Assembly: GCF_000014225.1 (NCBI RefSeq)
Contig: NC_008228.1
Coordinates: forward strand, 1,736,001 to 1,800,000
Length of the DNA stretch: 64,000 nucleotides
Direction: 5' to 3'
DNA from: Paraglaciecola sp. T6c
GTDB taxonomy: Bacteria; Pseudomonadota; Gammaproteobacteria; Enterobacterales; Alteromonadaceae
Shown here one piece after another: positions 9,240 to 18,088 of the stretch (its first letter is position 1; each line of letters opens with the position of its first letter). A program made the translations under genes and the position numbers. The notes beneath the pieces were generated by a model that ran no database searches, was not told the DNA's origin, and saw nothing but the letters and a program-made list of their open reading frames with translations.

Positions 9240-9869
9240 TTACATATTCGAGCTGACGGATGCCATTTTAATCCCTGCAAACAGTAAAAAGCCACCCGCA
9301 GATTTATTGATCATATTAACCACTGACGCTTTAACCGCGCCGCTAGACAGTTTTTGGCCGATGCAGGCGTACATAGTGTACGACAATAAATCGACCACTA
9401 AACACGACGCGCCCATAATGAATAATTGCAACAATATGGGTTTTTCAATATCGATAAACTGGGGAAGTAACGCCAAAAAATATAATAATGCTTTGGGGTT
9501 GGCGAGCTCCACGATAAAGCCCTGACTAAACAATGCGATACCTTTGGCATTTGAACTGGCACTTTGATTAACCCTCAAGCCGCCGCTTTTGCTCACAATG
9601 GCATTTACGCCTAAGTACACCAAGTAAGCCACACCTACCCATTTGATTATCGAAAAAACGAAGTTTGACGCCACCAATAGTGAAGCAATGCCCGTCGCTG
9701 ATAACAAAAAATACACCACGTTGGCGCTGGCCACACCCGTTACACCGAATATGGCTTTTTTCGCTCCATGGCGAGCCCCCTGAGAAGCAATGGTGATCAC
9801 CGCAGGCCCAGGCGACATACACACGATTATGGTCGTGGTCAGAAAAATAAAATAGGCGTGAATATCCAT
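9240..9869 (-). CDS. LysE/RhtB family amino-acid exporter
   Basis: Inner-membrane exporter of the LysE/RhtB family, which pumps out amino acids such as homoserine, threonine or lysine. Six hydrophobic segments are visible, and the conserved block MSPGPAVITIASQGARHGAKKAIFG lies near the N-terminus, where family members have PGP followed by a glycine-rich helix. I choose the ATG at 9869 over an upstream TTG at 9881, because GGGAG sits 6 bases before 9869. This gives 209 residues, the normal length. A second paralogue lies at 46092-46739. Substrate is not predictable. Confidence 0.85.
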   Translation of the reverse strand: MDIHAYFIFLTTTIIVCMSPGPAVITIASQGARHGAKKAIFGVTGVASANVVYFLLSATGIASLLVASNFVFSIIKWVGVAYLVYLGVNAIVSKSGGLRVNQSASSNAKGIALFSQGFIVELANPKALLYFLALLPQFIDIEKPILLQLFIMGASCLVVDLLSYTMYACIGQKLSSGAVKASVVNMINKSAGGFLLFAGIKMASVSSNM

Positions 9870-10115
9870 GGGCACTCCCAACTGTTTTGCTGTGACGTTA
9901 ATCTATATAGTGGGTAACGTTCGTATTGTCTTATGAGTCGATGTGACTGGAAGTATCTGAAAGTAACGGCGTTCAGAGCGCGTAATGTACGATGAAAAGG
10001 AATCATTTACCAGCACAGTGAACTGAGCTGTAGCGCATGTTTCAGCTGTATTTTTAGGTATTCCTGATACACGTCAATTACATGAATATTAGATAAATAT
10101 AATATAACGCTCCTA

Positions 10116-10145
10116 TTGACAAAAAATGTTCAACAGGAGTAAAGT
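10116..10145 (+). promoter_or_regulatory. Candidate promoter of the cyd operon
   Basis: TTGACA at 10116-10121 matches the sigma-70 -35 element exactly. TAAAGT at 10140-10145, after an 18-bp spacer, is a fair -10. The cydA start lies 106 bp downstream. No clear FNR site (TTGAT-N4-ATCAA) was found, although oxygen control of cyd is common. Confidence 0.4.
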
Positions 10146-10149
10146 TCAC

Positions 10150-10175
10150 AAAGTTTCAGTAATTACTGAAACTTT
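10150..10175. promoter_or_regulatory. Perfect 26-bp palindrome upstream of cydA, candidate operator
   Basis: Each of the 13 base pairs is complementary: the left half is AAAGTTTCAGTAA and the right half its exact reverse complement. It begins four bases after the candidate -10, i.e. across the expected transcription start, where a repressor dimer would act. It could also form a hairpin in the leader RNA. It does not match the FNR, ArcA, NsrR or Fur consensus known to me. Confidence 0.5.
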
Positions 10176-10251
10176 AGAAGTGAAAGTTTAATACACCCAC
10201 ATTCAGATTTGCAATGCGTCGCATGAGCGACCTTATTAGGAGCCCTTAAAT

Positions 10252-11838
10252 ATGATAGATGAAACCTTTGTGGATCTATCGAGGTTACAGTTTGCGATCA
10301 CCGCACTGTTTCATTTTTTATTTGTGCCTCTAACACTGGGTATGACGTGGATTTTGGTCATCATGGAGTCGGTTTTTGTTATGACCGGCCGACAAATTTA
10401 TCGCGACATGACTAAGTTTTGGGGCAAGCTATTCGGAATCAACTTTGCCATAGGGGTTGCCACTGGGCTAACTATGGAGTTTGAGTTCGGCACCAATTGG
10501 TCGTACTACTCACACTATGTAGGTGACGTGTTTGGTGCGCCATTGGCGATAGAGGGCTTAATGGCTTTCTTTTTAGAATCGACCTTTGTAGGTATGTTCT
10601 TTTTAGGCTGGGACAGACTAACGCGCCGTCAACACTTAGGCGTAACGTTCTTAATGGCGGTAGGCACTAATCTATCTGCATTGTGGATTTTGATTGCCAA
10701 CGGTTGGATGCAAAACCCCGTCGGCGCGGAATTTAACTATCAAACCATGCGTATGGAAATGACTAGCTTTGCTGAGCTGGTGTTTAATCCCGTGGCGCAG
10801 GTTAAGTTTATTCATACTGTTTCCGCCGGTTATGTTGCTGCGTCAATGTTTGTGCTTGGGATCAGCAGTTATTATATTCTAAAAGGACGTGATGTTTCTT
10901 TTGCCAAACGTTCATTCTCGGTGGCAAGTGGCTTCGGCTTGGCGTCAATATTGTGTGTTATTTTACTAGGTGATGAGTCTGGTTACGAAGTGGGTGAAGT
11001 ACAAAAAGTGAAACTGGCGACTATCGAAGCTGAGTGGCACACAGAAGAAGCACCAGCGGCGTTTACCATGTTTGGCTTCCCTGATTCAGAAGAGCAAGTA
11101 ACTCATGCTGCTATTAAAATACCCTATGCGTTAGGCATCATTGCTACGCGCTCATTAGATGAAGAAGTGGAGGGGATAAGCGATTTAGAGAAAAACCATG
11201 AAAAACGTATTCGTAACGGCATGTTGGCTTATGCGTACCTCGATAAACTTAGAAATGGTCAAGACACACCTGAAAACATCGCCACGTTTGATGAGCTAAA
11301 AGCCGATTTGGGTTATGGCTTATTGCTCAAGCGTTACACGCCAAATGTGGTTGATGCCACGGAAGAAAATATTCAACAAGCGGTGAAAGACTCCTTCCCT
11401 AAAGTGGGCCCGATGTTTTGGTCATTTAGGATCATGGTGGCCTGTGGTGTGGCTATGCTCGTCGTATTTGTACTGGCTTTTTACTATAACGCGCACCGGG
11501 TTATCGAACAGAAACGTTGGTTATTGTGGGCGGCGGTATTCAGTATTCCACTGCCATGGATAGCCATTGAATTCGGCTGGGTGGTCGCAGAATACGGCAG
11601 ACAACCTTGGGCAATTTCAGAGATTTTACCCACGTTCTTGGCAACCTCGTCATTGACCACAAACGACTTGATCATGAGTATTGCTGGGTTTGTCATCTTT
11701 TATACCGGCTTGGCAATCGTCGAAGGTTGGTTAATGCTGAGATTTGTTAAGCAAGGGCCGAGCTCATTGCACACCAATAAATATCATTTTGAAAAGATTT
11801 ACCAAGAACCGGCTGAAGAACAAGGAGCGCAATCATGA
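10252..11838 (+). CDS. cydA: Cytochrome bd ubiquinol oxidase subunit I
   Basis: Catalytic subunit of the cytochrome bd quinol oxidase in the inner membrane; it oxidises ubiquinol and reduces oxygen to water with high affinity. 528 residues, the length of the E. coli-type long Q-loop class. The N-terminus LSRLQFAITALFHFLFVPLTLG carries the haem b595/d ligand His (residue 21). VKFIHTVSAGYV carries the haem b558 His and PMFWSFRIMVACG the Met ligand. The quinol-site motif is VAEYGRQPWAISE. It is first in a five-gene operon and overlaps cydB by 4 bp (ATGA). A TAGGAG site precedes the ATG. Confidence 0.97.
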   Translation: MIDETFVDLSRLQFAITALFHFLFVPLTLGMTWILVIMESVFVMTGRQIYRDMTKFWGKLFGINFAIGVATGLTMEFEFGTNWSYYSHYVGDVFGAPLAIEGLMAFFLESTFVGMFFLGWDRLTRRQHLGVTFLMAVGTNLSALWILIANGWMQNPVGAEFNYQTMRMEMTSFAELVFNPVAQVKFIHTVSAGYVAASMFVLGISSYYILKGRDVSFAKRSFSVASGFGLASILCVILLGDESGYEVGEVQKVKLATIEAEWHTEEAPAAFTMFGFPDSEEQVTHAAIKIPYALGIIATRSLDEEVEGISDLEKNHEKRIRNGMLAYAYLDKLRNGQDTPENIATFDELKADLGYGLLLKRYTPNVVDATEENIQQAVKDSFPKVGPMFWSFRIMVACGVAMLVVFVLAFYYNAHRVIEQKRWLLWAAVFSIPLPWIAIEFGWVVAEYGRQPWAISEILPTFLATSSLTTNDLIMSIAGFVIFYTGLAIVEGWLMLRFVKQGPSSLHTNKYHFEKIYQEPAEEQGAQS

Positions 11839-12974
11839 TTTTTGATTACGAGACGTTGAAATTATTGTGGTGGTTGATCATTGGCATTCTGTTAATTGGC
11901 TTCGCGGTAACTGATGGCATGGATATGGGTGTGGCTATGCTGCTGCGCCTAGTAGGTAAAACGGACAGCGAACGCAGAACGGTTATTAATACCATCGGCG
12001 CGCATTGGGATGGCAACCAAGTGTGGTTCATTACCGCTGGTGGTGCATTATTTGCGGCTTGGCCCATGGTGTATGCCGCCGCCTTCTCGGGTTTTTACTT
12101 CGCAATGCTACTGGTCTTGTTCGCGTTATTCTTTCGCCCACTGGCCTTTGATTACCGGAGTAAAATTGATACGTACCGCTGGCGTAATAATTGGGACTGG
12201 GCGCTATTCGCCGGCAGTGCCATTCCTGCGTTGGTTTTCGGTGTTGCTTTTGGCAATCTGTTTTTAGGGGTGCCTTTTAATATCGACAACCTGCTGCGTG
12301 CTAGTTACCAAGGTTCGTTCATCGGTTTGCTTAATCCATTTGGCATCTTGGCCGGCTTAGTTAGCATTACTATGTTAATGGGCCATGCGGGCATGTGGTT
12401 GCAGCTACGTACCGACAGCGATGTCGCCATGCGCTCAGGCCAATACGGACGATACGCCTTAATCATATTTATGGTGCTCTTTGCTATCGCAGGCTTCTGG
12501 GTAGCCAACATGGACGGGTACCAAATTGTCAGCATGCCTGATACGCAAAGTTACGCTAATCCTATTGCTAAAGTGGTTACCTCAGCGTCAGGAGCGTGGT
12601 TAGACAACTACAGCGCAATGCCACTAACGTTAATTTTCCCTGCACTGGGGATGGGGATGGCAGCGCTTGCTTGGTTCTTCTCAAAAGTGGGTAAACCTGC
12701 GCTTGGTTTAGTGTCTTCTAGCTTGATGTTAGTGGGCGTTATTATGACGGCAGGAGCATCGTTGTTCCCATTCGTTATGCCCTCAAGCAACAACCCTAAC
12801 GTGAGTTTAACCATGTGGGATGCGGTTTCGAGCCATATGACGTTGAACGTTATGTTTGTGGCAGCGGCTATTTTTGTACCATTGATTCTGGCGTACACCA
12901 CTTGGTGTTACGTGAAGATGTGGCGCAGGGTGACCGTGCATGAAATTGAAAATAACACCCATGGTAGCTATTAA
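11835..12974 (+). CDS. cydB: Cytochrome bd ubiquinol oxidase subunit II
   Basis: Structural partner of CydA in the bd oxidase, 379 residues with about eight to nine membrane segments. The N-terminal LLWWLIIGILLIGFAVTDGMDMGVAMLL and INTIGAHWDGNQVWFITAGGALFAAWP blocks are the family signature. The start codon overlaps the cydA stop (ATGA), with GGAGCG ahead, so translation is probably coupled. A hairpin and the cydX gene follow within 72 bp, as in other gammaproteobacteria. Confidence 0.97.
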   Translation: MIFDYETLKLLWWLIIGILLIGFAVTDGMDMGVAMLLRLVGKTDSERRTVINTIGAHWDGNQVWFITAGGALFAAWPMVYAAAFSGFYFAMLLVLFALFFRPLAFDYRSKIDTYRWRNNWDWALFAGSAIPALVFGVAFGNLFLGVPFNIDNLLRASYQGSFIGLLNPFGILAGLVSITMLMGHAGMWLQLRTDSDVAMRSGQYGRYALIIFMVLFAIAGFWVANMDGYQIVSMPDTQSYANPIAKVVTSASGAWLDNYSAMPLTLIFPALGMGMAALAWFFSKVGKPALGLVSSSLMLVGVIMTAGASLFPFVMPSSNNPNVSLTMWDAVSSHMTLNVMFVAAAIFVPLILAYTTWCYVKMWRRVTVHEIENNTHGSY

Positions 12975-12997
12975 GCGCGGGTTAGTTGAATAATTTG

Positions 12998-13028
12998 CAG
13001 GTGTCATCCTATTAGGTGCTGACACCTG
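12998..13028. promoter_or_regulatory. Intercistronic hairpin between cydB and cydX
   Basis: CAGGTGTCA at 12998-13006 pairs perfectly with TGACACCTG at 13020-13028, leaving a 13-base loop. No T-run follows, so it is not a standard terminator. It lies between the cydB stop and the cydX ribosome-binding site and may affect mRNA stability or relative expression. Confidence 0.5.
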
Positions 13029-13045
13029 ATATTAGGAGAGTTTTT

Positions 13046-13198
13046 ATGTGGTATTTTGCGTGGATTTTAGGCGTGCTATTGGCCTGCACACTGGGCGTCA
13101 TTAACGTGATGTGGTACGAATTTCATCAAAACAAAGACAGCATAGCGGACGATGAAAAAGAGTTGTACGAGAGGCTGCAAAAAGAACGTGACAACTAA
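13046..13198 (+). CDS. cydX: Cytochrome bd small subunit CydX
   Basis: A 50-residue single-span membrane protein starting MWYFAWILGVLLACTLGV, almost identical to the start of known CydX/YbgT proteins (about 37 residues in E. coli). CydX binds CydA, stabilises haem d and is needed for full oxidase activity. The charged C-terminal tail (EKELYERLQKERDN) is longer than in E. coli. AGGAG sits 7 bases ahead of the ATG at 13046; a longer reading from 13016 has no such site. Its end overlaps the start of cydD by 11 bp. Confidence 0.93.
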   Translation: MWYFAWILGVLLACTLGVINVMWYEFHQNKDSIADDEKELYERLQKERDN

Positions 13199-14975
13199 AG
13201 CCCGTCCAGACCGCGCTCAGCAAATGCTGTTGCGCGGTTTTTTAAAGCGCGAATCTGCATCCGCAGCGGGCTTACTTCGATTCAGTATCGCCCTTGGTAC
13301 TGTTAATGCCTTACTGATGATAGCTAGTGCCTACTTACTCGCACAAAGCATTCACCTAGTAATGTTTGAAGGGGCCGACTTAAACGCCGTTAGCCATTTT
13401 CTTTGGGCTTTAGGGGGATTGCTCCTTGTTCGAGGCTTGTTTTTGGCCCTAAGCCAACGTTTAAGTGCTCGAGCTGCACGCAATATTAAATCTGATATGC
13501 GCGCCAATCTTTTGAAAAAAATAGCGCAACTCGGGCCAAATTTTACCGACCGAAAGGGCCACGGTGCGATGCTTAATACTCTACATGATGGGGTAGAAGC
13601 ACTGCACGATTACTACGCTAACTATTTGCCTAGCGTGGCGTATAGCGCCCTGATCCCTTTGGCTATTTTAGTGGTGATATTTCCCACCGACTGGCAAGCA
13701 GGGTTAATATTTTTGTTTACCGCGCCGCTGATTCCTTTTTTCATGATTTTGGTTGGGCATAAAGCAGAGCAACTTAATCAAGACCGATGGCAGCAATTAG
13801 CGGTACTTGGAAATTACTTTTTTGACCGCATTCGCGGCCTAACGCAATTGAAGCTGTTCGATGCGACCAAACGGGAATTAAAGCAGATTGCTAAAATATC
13901 AGATGATTTTCGCCATGCGACCTTAAGTGTATTGAAAATCGCCTTTCTGTCTTCGTTTGCATTAGAATTTTTAGCCACGATCAGTGTGGCGCTGGTTGCG
14001 GTACTGATTGGCTTTCGTTTGTTTTTTGGCACGCTGGACTTCGCCACCGGCTTTGTGGTGTTGTTACTCGCCCCTGAGTTCTATTTACCTTTGCGTAAAC
14101 TGGGGAACCATTATCACGCTCGTCTTGAAGGGATAAGCGCCGCGGGCGATATGTTAGAAATACTGCAAACCCCTAATAACGAATCGCAAGTGACGAGTGA
14201 GCCTGCATCCAGTGCGCTAGATAACAGCCTTATTAACGGCTCTATTACTGTCTCTGGGCTGAGCTTTACTTACCCTGACAGCGATGAAGGGGTTCACGAT
14301 ATTAGCTTGGCTTTACCGGCAACAGGCATGGTGGCTTTTGTCGGAGCAAGTGGGGCTGGTAAAAGCACGTTATTTGACTGTTTGCTTGGCTTTTATCCTC
14401 AAATCATCACTTGTATTGATGCAGGCAATGGCCCACTTAGCGCTGCAGATATTCCTACGTGGCAACGGGAGATCGCGTGGATCCCTCAACAACCGACATT
14501 ATTCTACGCCAGCATTAAAGAGAACATCATGTTAGGTAAGCCTGACGCAACACAAGCAGAAGTTTCGTTGGCGGCTGAAAAAGCAGGCGCACTGGCATTC
14601 ATCGAATCCTTGCCGGATGGTTTCGACACCCTTTTAGGCGAACAAGGTGAGGGGGTATCTGGTGGGCAAAAACAGCGTATCGCACTGGCGCGGGCTTTTT
14701 TAAAAGACGCCCCCCTTTTAATACTTGACGAACCTACCGCGCATTTAGATAGCGCCACTGAGCGAGACGTACAGCGGGCCATCAATGAGCACGCTAAAAC
14801 ACATTTGGTATTGGTGATTGCTCATCGACTAAGTACCTTACAACAAGCAGAATCAATTTTGTTGCTTGAAGCTGGGCGCGTAGTGCAACAAGGCAATTAT
14901 CAGACATTGAGCCAGCAGAATGGGCCGTTTAAGCAATTGCTAAATAGCGATAATCAGGCAGGTGCTTATGCATAA
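13188..14975 (+). CDS. cydD: Thiol reductant ABC exporter subunit CydD
   Basis: Half of the CydDC heterodimeric ABC exporter, which moves cysteine and glutathione to the periplasm and is required to assemble cytochrome bd. An N-terminal transmembrane domain (about 30-320) is followed by an ATPase domain: Walker A GASGAGKST, signature VSGGQKQR, Walker B LLILDEPTAHLD, and a switch His in VIAHRLS. I chose GTG at 13188, which overlaps the cydX stop, because the frame upstream runs through cydX and the resulting N-terminus (TTKARPDRAQQMLLRGFLKRE) suits the family. ATG at 13224 is an alternative. About 595 residues. It overlaps cydC. Confidence 0.93.
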   Translation: MTTKARPDRAQQMLLRGFLKRESASAAGLLRFSIALGTVNALLMIASAYLLAQSIHLVMFEGADLNAVSHFLWALGGLLLVRGLFLALSQRLSARAARNIKSDMRANLLKKIAQLGPNFTDRKGHGAMLNTLHDGVEALHDYYANYLPSVAYSALIPLAILVVIFPTDWQAGLIFLFTAPLIPFFMILVGHKAEQLNQDRWQQLAVLGNYFFDRIRGLTQLKLFDATKRELKQIAKISDDFRHATLSVLKIAFLSSFALEFLATISVALVAVLIGFRLFFGTLDFATGFVVLLLAPEFYLPLRKLGNHYHARLEGISAAGDMLEILQTPNNESQVTSEPASSALDNSLINGSITVSGLSFTYPDSDEGVHDISLALPATGMVAFVGASGAGKSTLFDCLLGFYPQIITCIDAGNGPLSAADIPTWQREIAWIPQQPTLFYASIKENIMLGKPDATQAEVSLAAEKAGALAFIESLPDGFDTLLGEQGEGVSGGQKQRIALARAFLKDAPLLILDEPTAHLDSATERDVQRAINEHAKTHLVLVIAHRLSTLQQAESILLLEAGRVVQQGNYQTLSQQNGPFKQLLNSDNQAGAYA

Positions 14976-16842
14976 TTTCATTCGTTTATTACGCCTATGT
15001 CGGCCCCACGCAGGGGCGATGTTATTGGGTGTTTTTCTAACGGTATTGACCGTATTGGCCAACGTGGGATTGCTCGCTATTTCCGGCTGGTTTTTAGCGT
15101 CCATGGCGGCTGCTGGATTAGCCGCAGCACAAATGAATTATTTTACACCCGCTGGCATTATTCGCTTTTTAGCCATTGTGCGCACGGCATCTCGTTATGG
15201 GGAGCGCCTTGTTACACATAACGCGACCTTTCTACTGCTGAGTGAAATTCGCGTCAGCGTGTTTGCCACGCTAAGTCAGTTGAATAATCAACAACTGGCC
15301 ATGAATCGCAGTGCTGATTTGTTTAATCGTATGCAAAACGATGTGGATGCCCTCGACAAATTTTATCTCAATGTGTTGCTGCCAATGCTGGTGGCATTGG
15401 TATGCATACCGATTGTAATTTGGATAATCGCCGGTTTTAATCCACAAGTGGCGTTAGTCTGCTTAGGTGCACTGTTGTTAGTGGGGGTGGGGTTACCTGT
15501 GTTGCTCAGTGCCAAGCTTAGCCGCACTGCAGCGCAGCAGACTGAGCGCTCAGCGCAGCTTCGTGACGCCTTATCTGATATGTTAACAGGGCAACGGGAG
15601 TTGGCCTTATATCAAGCAACCGACAGCCAATTAGCAAAATGTAACGCAATACAGCAAAACTACAATGATTTGCTGGATAAGCGACACGCGGCACTCGCTG
15701 ACAGTGATGGGGTGAGCTTAATCGTTGTGCAGCTAGCCATGCTTGCAAGTGTTTGCGTGCTGGTGCCTTTGGTCTTCTCACAGCAAATAGAAAACGTGCA
15801 TTTAGCTATGCTGTCATTATTTGTTTTAGCCAGTTTTGAAACTGTGCTGACTTTGCCAAATGCCTTTATTCAACTCCCTGTAGCCTTAAGTGCCGCTGGG
15901 CGTATTTTTGCCTTGCAAGACGTGTTAGCCAAAACCCAAAATACATTGAATTCGAGTCCCAACACGACAACTAGCAAAGGACAAGATAAGCAACCTGAGC
16001 CGATACTGCAGCTAAATCAACCGGTACATCAGGCCCCCAGCGTAACAAAAAGCCTCGGATTAAAACTGAAAAATGTCAGTTATCAGTATGAGAGTGATCC
16101 ATTTACCGAGAACCTTTCCATTAAACCCTCGACGGGCAACCATCATTTTGCATTAGAGAATATTAGTCTGTCGATTAACCCGGGCCAAAACGTGGCGCTT
16201 GTTGGCCCAAGCGGCAGCGGTAAGTCGACTTTGGTCAATTTGCTAAGTGGCTTATGGCCTGAGCAGCACGGCAGTATTTGTGTTACGCACGAGGCCAACG
16301 AGCAAATTGATAAAGAATATGCCATTAAAGGGCTCACCTTTGCGCTACGCACCAAACTCATCGCGATCCTCGCCCAGCAACACCATATTTTTGATGGCAC
16401 CATCGCGGATAATTTGCGCTACGCCGCGCCTGATGCCACCCACGAACAAATGCTACATGCCTGTGAGCAAGCTCAGTTGGGAGACTGGGTGTTCACTCTG
16501 CCAAATAAATTGAATACGCGATTAGGCAGTGCAGGTAGACGAATTTCACAAGGCCAATCTCGCCGCTTAGCGATTGCACAGTTGTTATTGCGTCGCCCCG
16601 CATTATTGGTGTTAGATGAACCCACAGAAGGCCTCGATAACCAATCTAAGCAAGCCGTTATGAAAGCTATCATGGGGGCGATGAATGAGAGTACGGTGCT
16701 GTGTATCACGCACGATCCAGCGCTGTTGTGCAATATGGACAAGATCATATGGTTGGAAAATGGCCAGCTTAAAGGGGAGGGCACCCACCAAGTGCTATTG
16801 GCAGAGCATCAGCAATATAAAGAGTTAATCACGCGCATTTAG
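14968..16842 (+). CDS. cydC: Thiol reductant ABC exporter subunit CydC
   Basis: Second half of CydDC. The transmembrane domain covers about residues 10-320. A poorly conserved linker (about 325-365) leads to the ATPase domain with Walker A GPSGSGKST, Walker B LLVLDEPTEGLD and CITHDP. The signature loop reads RRISQGQSRRLAIAQ, i.e. SQGQS in place of LSGGQ. Degenerate signatures are common in one half of heterodimeric exporters, so this half probably contributes unequally to ATP hydrolysis. The ATG at 14968 overlaps the cydD stop by 8 bp; a GTG at 14962 is possible. Last gene of the operon. Confidence 0.93.
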   Translation: MHNFIRLLRLCRPHAGAMLLGVFLTVLTVLANVGLLAISGWFLASMAAAGLAAAQMNYFTPAGIIRFLAIVRTASRYGERLVTHNATFLLLSEIRVSVFATLSQLNNQQLAMNRSADLFNRMQNDVDALDKFYLNVLLPMLVALVCIPIVIWIIAGFNPQVALVCLGALLLVGVGLPVLLSAKLSRTAAQQTERSAQLRDALSDMLTGQRELALYQATDSQLAKCNAIQQNYNDLLDKRHAALADSDGVSLIVVQLAMLASVCVLVPLVFSQQIENVHLAMLSLFVLASFETVLTLPNAFIQLPVALSAAGRIFALQDVLAKTQNTLNSSPNTTTSKGQDKQPEPILQLNQPVHQAPSVTKSLGLKLKNVSYQYESDPFTENLSIKPSTGNHHFALENISLSINPGQNVALVGPSGSGKSTLVNLLSGLWPEQHGSICVTHEANEQIDKEYAIKGLTFALRTKLIAILAQQHHIFDGTIADNLRYAAPDATHEQMLHACEQAQLGDWVFTLPNKLNTRLGSAGRRISQGQSRRLAIAQLLLRRPALLVLDEPTEGLDNQSKQAVMKAIMGAMNESTVLCITHDPALLCNMDKIIWLENGQLKGEGTHQVLLAEHQQYKELITRI

Positions 16843-16913
16843 TCATGTGAATTAATCCCATTCGCTGACCTGAGACAGAGTGAAAGTGTTCAATTTCTTG
16901 AAGAGGATTTTGC

Positions 16914-16991
16914 TGAAGAGCTTTTCTAAAAAGCTTTGTTCAAGAGCTTTATTAAAGAGTGTTGTTAAAGAGCTTTGCTCAAGCACATGCT
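16914..16991. repeat. Degenerate 13-bp tandem repeat downstream of cydC
   Basis: Six consecutive 13-bp units of the form TAAAGAGCTTTGT (16914, 16927, 16940, 16953, 16966, 16979), each differing by a few bases. A seventh, weaker unit may precede them. The 13-bp period excludes a coding repeat. It occupies the middle of the 305-bp gap 16843-17147, which otherwise shows only the GGAG ribosome-binding site of the next gene. Confidence 0.7.
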
Positions 16992-17147
16992 TAAAGTATT
17001 AACGCCATTTTCAACGTAAAGCTGCAGATATCTAACGTTTTCCAATCCCTGCATAGTTAGCAGAAAACGTATATGAAAGTAACATCAAGAGACAAGCAGG
17101 TATTCTAATTAGTATGTCTAGTCATCAATCTCTAAGGAGAAATAGCA

Positions 17148-17582
17148 ATGCAAACACTGCCCCATCAGTACTCAGTCACCGCCAAAGGTGATTCATCAGG
17201 TGCTTTAACGGCATATTGTGACAATCTTCCGGATATTTCCGTCGCGCCGCCCTCACAATTTGGCGGTGATGGTGACAAATGGTCACCAGAGGATTTATTT
17301 ATGGCCGCTATCGCCAATTGTTTTGTGCTCTCGTTTAGGGCAATTGCTAGAGCGTCTAAATTTGAATGGCAAGACATAAAATGTGATTCTCAAGGCACCC
17401 TCGACCGAGTGCAGGGGAAAACGTTTTTTACCCAAGTACGAACTACAGTGCAGTTATCGATCCCCAAAACCGAAAATATTGAAAAAGCTGAAAAACTGCT
17501 CAATAAAGCCGACGAAGCGTGCTTGATCAGTAATTCAATTTCGTGCGAAATGAGTTTAGAGTGTGACGTTGTTGTACAGTAA
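17148..17582 (+). CDS. OsmC/Ohr-family protein
   Basis: A 144-residue cytosolic protein of the OsmC superfamily, thiol peroxidases acting on organic hydroperoxides. The two family cysteines are present: Cys58 in AIANCFVLSF and Cys125 in DEACLISNSI. The substrate-pocket segment GGDGDKWSPEDLFMAA is also conserved. It belongs to the YhfA/OsmC-like branch more than to classical Ohr, so peroxidase activity is inferred. AAGGAG ribosome-binding site ahead of the ATG. It is transcribed alone. Confidence 0.85.
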   Translation: MQTLPHQYSVTAKGDSSGALTAYCDNLPDISVAPPSQFGGDGDKWSPEDLFMAAIANCFVLSFRAIARASKFEWQDIKCDSQGTLDRVQGKTFFTQVRTTVQLSIPKTENIEKAEKLLNKADEACLISNSISCEMSLECDVVVQ

Positions 17583-17634
17583 GTTTGATGTCTGACTGAC
17601 TTTCGATGTATTGGTTATGTCAATTTGGTAGCTA

Positions 17635-17689
17635 ATACCAACTCCATTGAATATTCCCTATGTGGCTGATTATTTAGCGGCGTTGGTAT
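17635..17689. repeat. Inverted repeat downstream of the OsmC gene
   Basis: ATACCAAC (17635-17642) and its reverse complement GTTGGTAT (17682-17689) bracket about 39 bases. The TAATACCAA start resembles the left end of the repeat element at 43257. It may be a tiny relic of a related repeat, or serve as a weak hairpin. No T-run follows. Confidence 0.4.
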
Positions 17690-17741
17690 CAGACATAAGT
17701 TTATTCATCATTAATAAAAATTAACGAGGGCTTATCAGAGT

Positions 17742-17960
17742 ATGAGAGCGGAATTGCGCGCTAAGATCGTCACGGTTTGTGACAAAAAAATAGCCAGCAA
17801 GGGCGATAACGTTGGTTTGTCATTTTACGCTTTCTTTGCGAATAAGAACGACGATCCTGCATTACTGATGGAAGCAGCCACGTGGTGGATTGAAACTCAC
17901 AAATTAGATCATTTTGAGAAAGCTCATAAGATCAAAGACATGGTGCTGAATAACGTTTGA
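17742..17960 (+). CDS. Small conserved hypothetical protein (possibly DUF6500)
   Basis: A 72-residue soluble protein, MRAELRAKIVTVCDKKIASK at the start, mostly helical, with an aromatic central part (LSFYAFFANKND) and TWWIETHKLDHFEKAHKIKD near the end. I think it belongs to a small uncharacterised family of this length (DUF6500), but from memory only. No catalytic motif is visible. It stands alone between the OsmC and VOC genes; ACGAGG lies upstream of the ATG. Confidence 0.65.
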   Translation: MRAELRAKIVTVCDKKIASKGDNVGLSFYAFFANKNDDPALLMEAATWWIETHKLDHFEKAHKIKDMVLNNV

Positions 17961-18088
17961 TTTAGAGATAAATTAACACCGCTCGGTGTACTCACGTCAT
18001 AGCAGATAACAGCGTTTCACTTTGTTTCTGTAAGTTGATTCTTATTGGTTTATCCTTTGTTGAGCAGCGACATTTGGAGGGAATAATA

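Larger units (their letters stand above)
9870..10251. other. Divergent intergenic region, lysE-type gene / cyd operon
   Basis: About 380 bp holding the upstream regions of both genes. Apart from the candidate promoter and the palindrome listed separately, positions 10081-10115 are strongly AT-rich. No other element recognised. A TAGGAG ribosome-binding site for cydA lies at about 10236-10241. Confidence 0.5.

Noticed and set aside
10116-10133. TTGACAAAAAATGTTCAA upstream of cydA as an FNR site
   Set aside because: The spacing between TTGA and TCAA is ten bases, while FNR needs TTGAT-N4-ATCAA; kept only as a -35 element.
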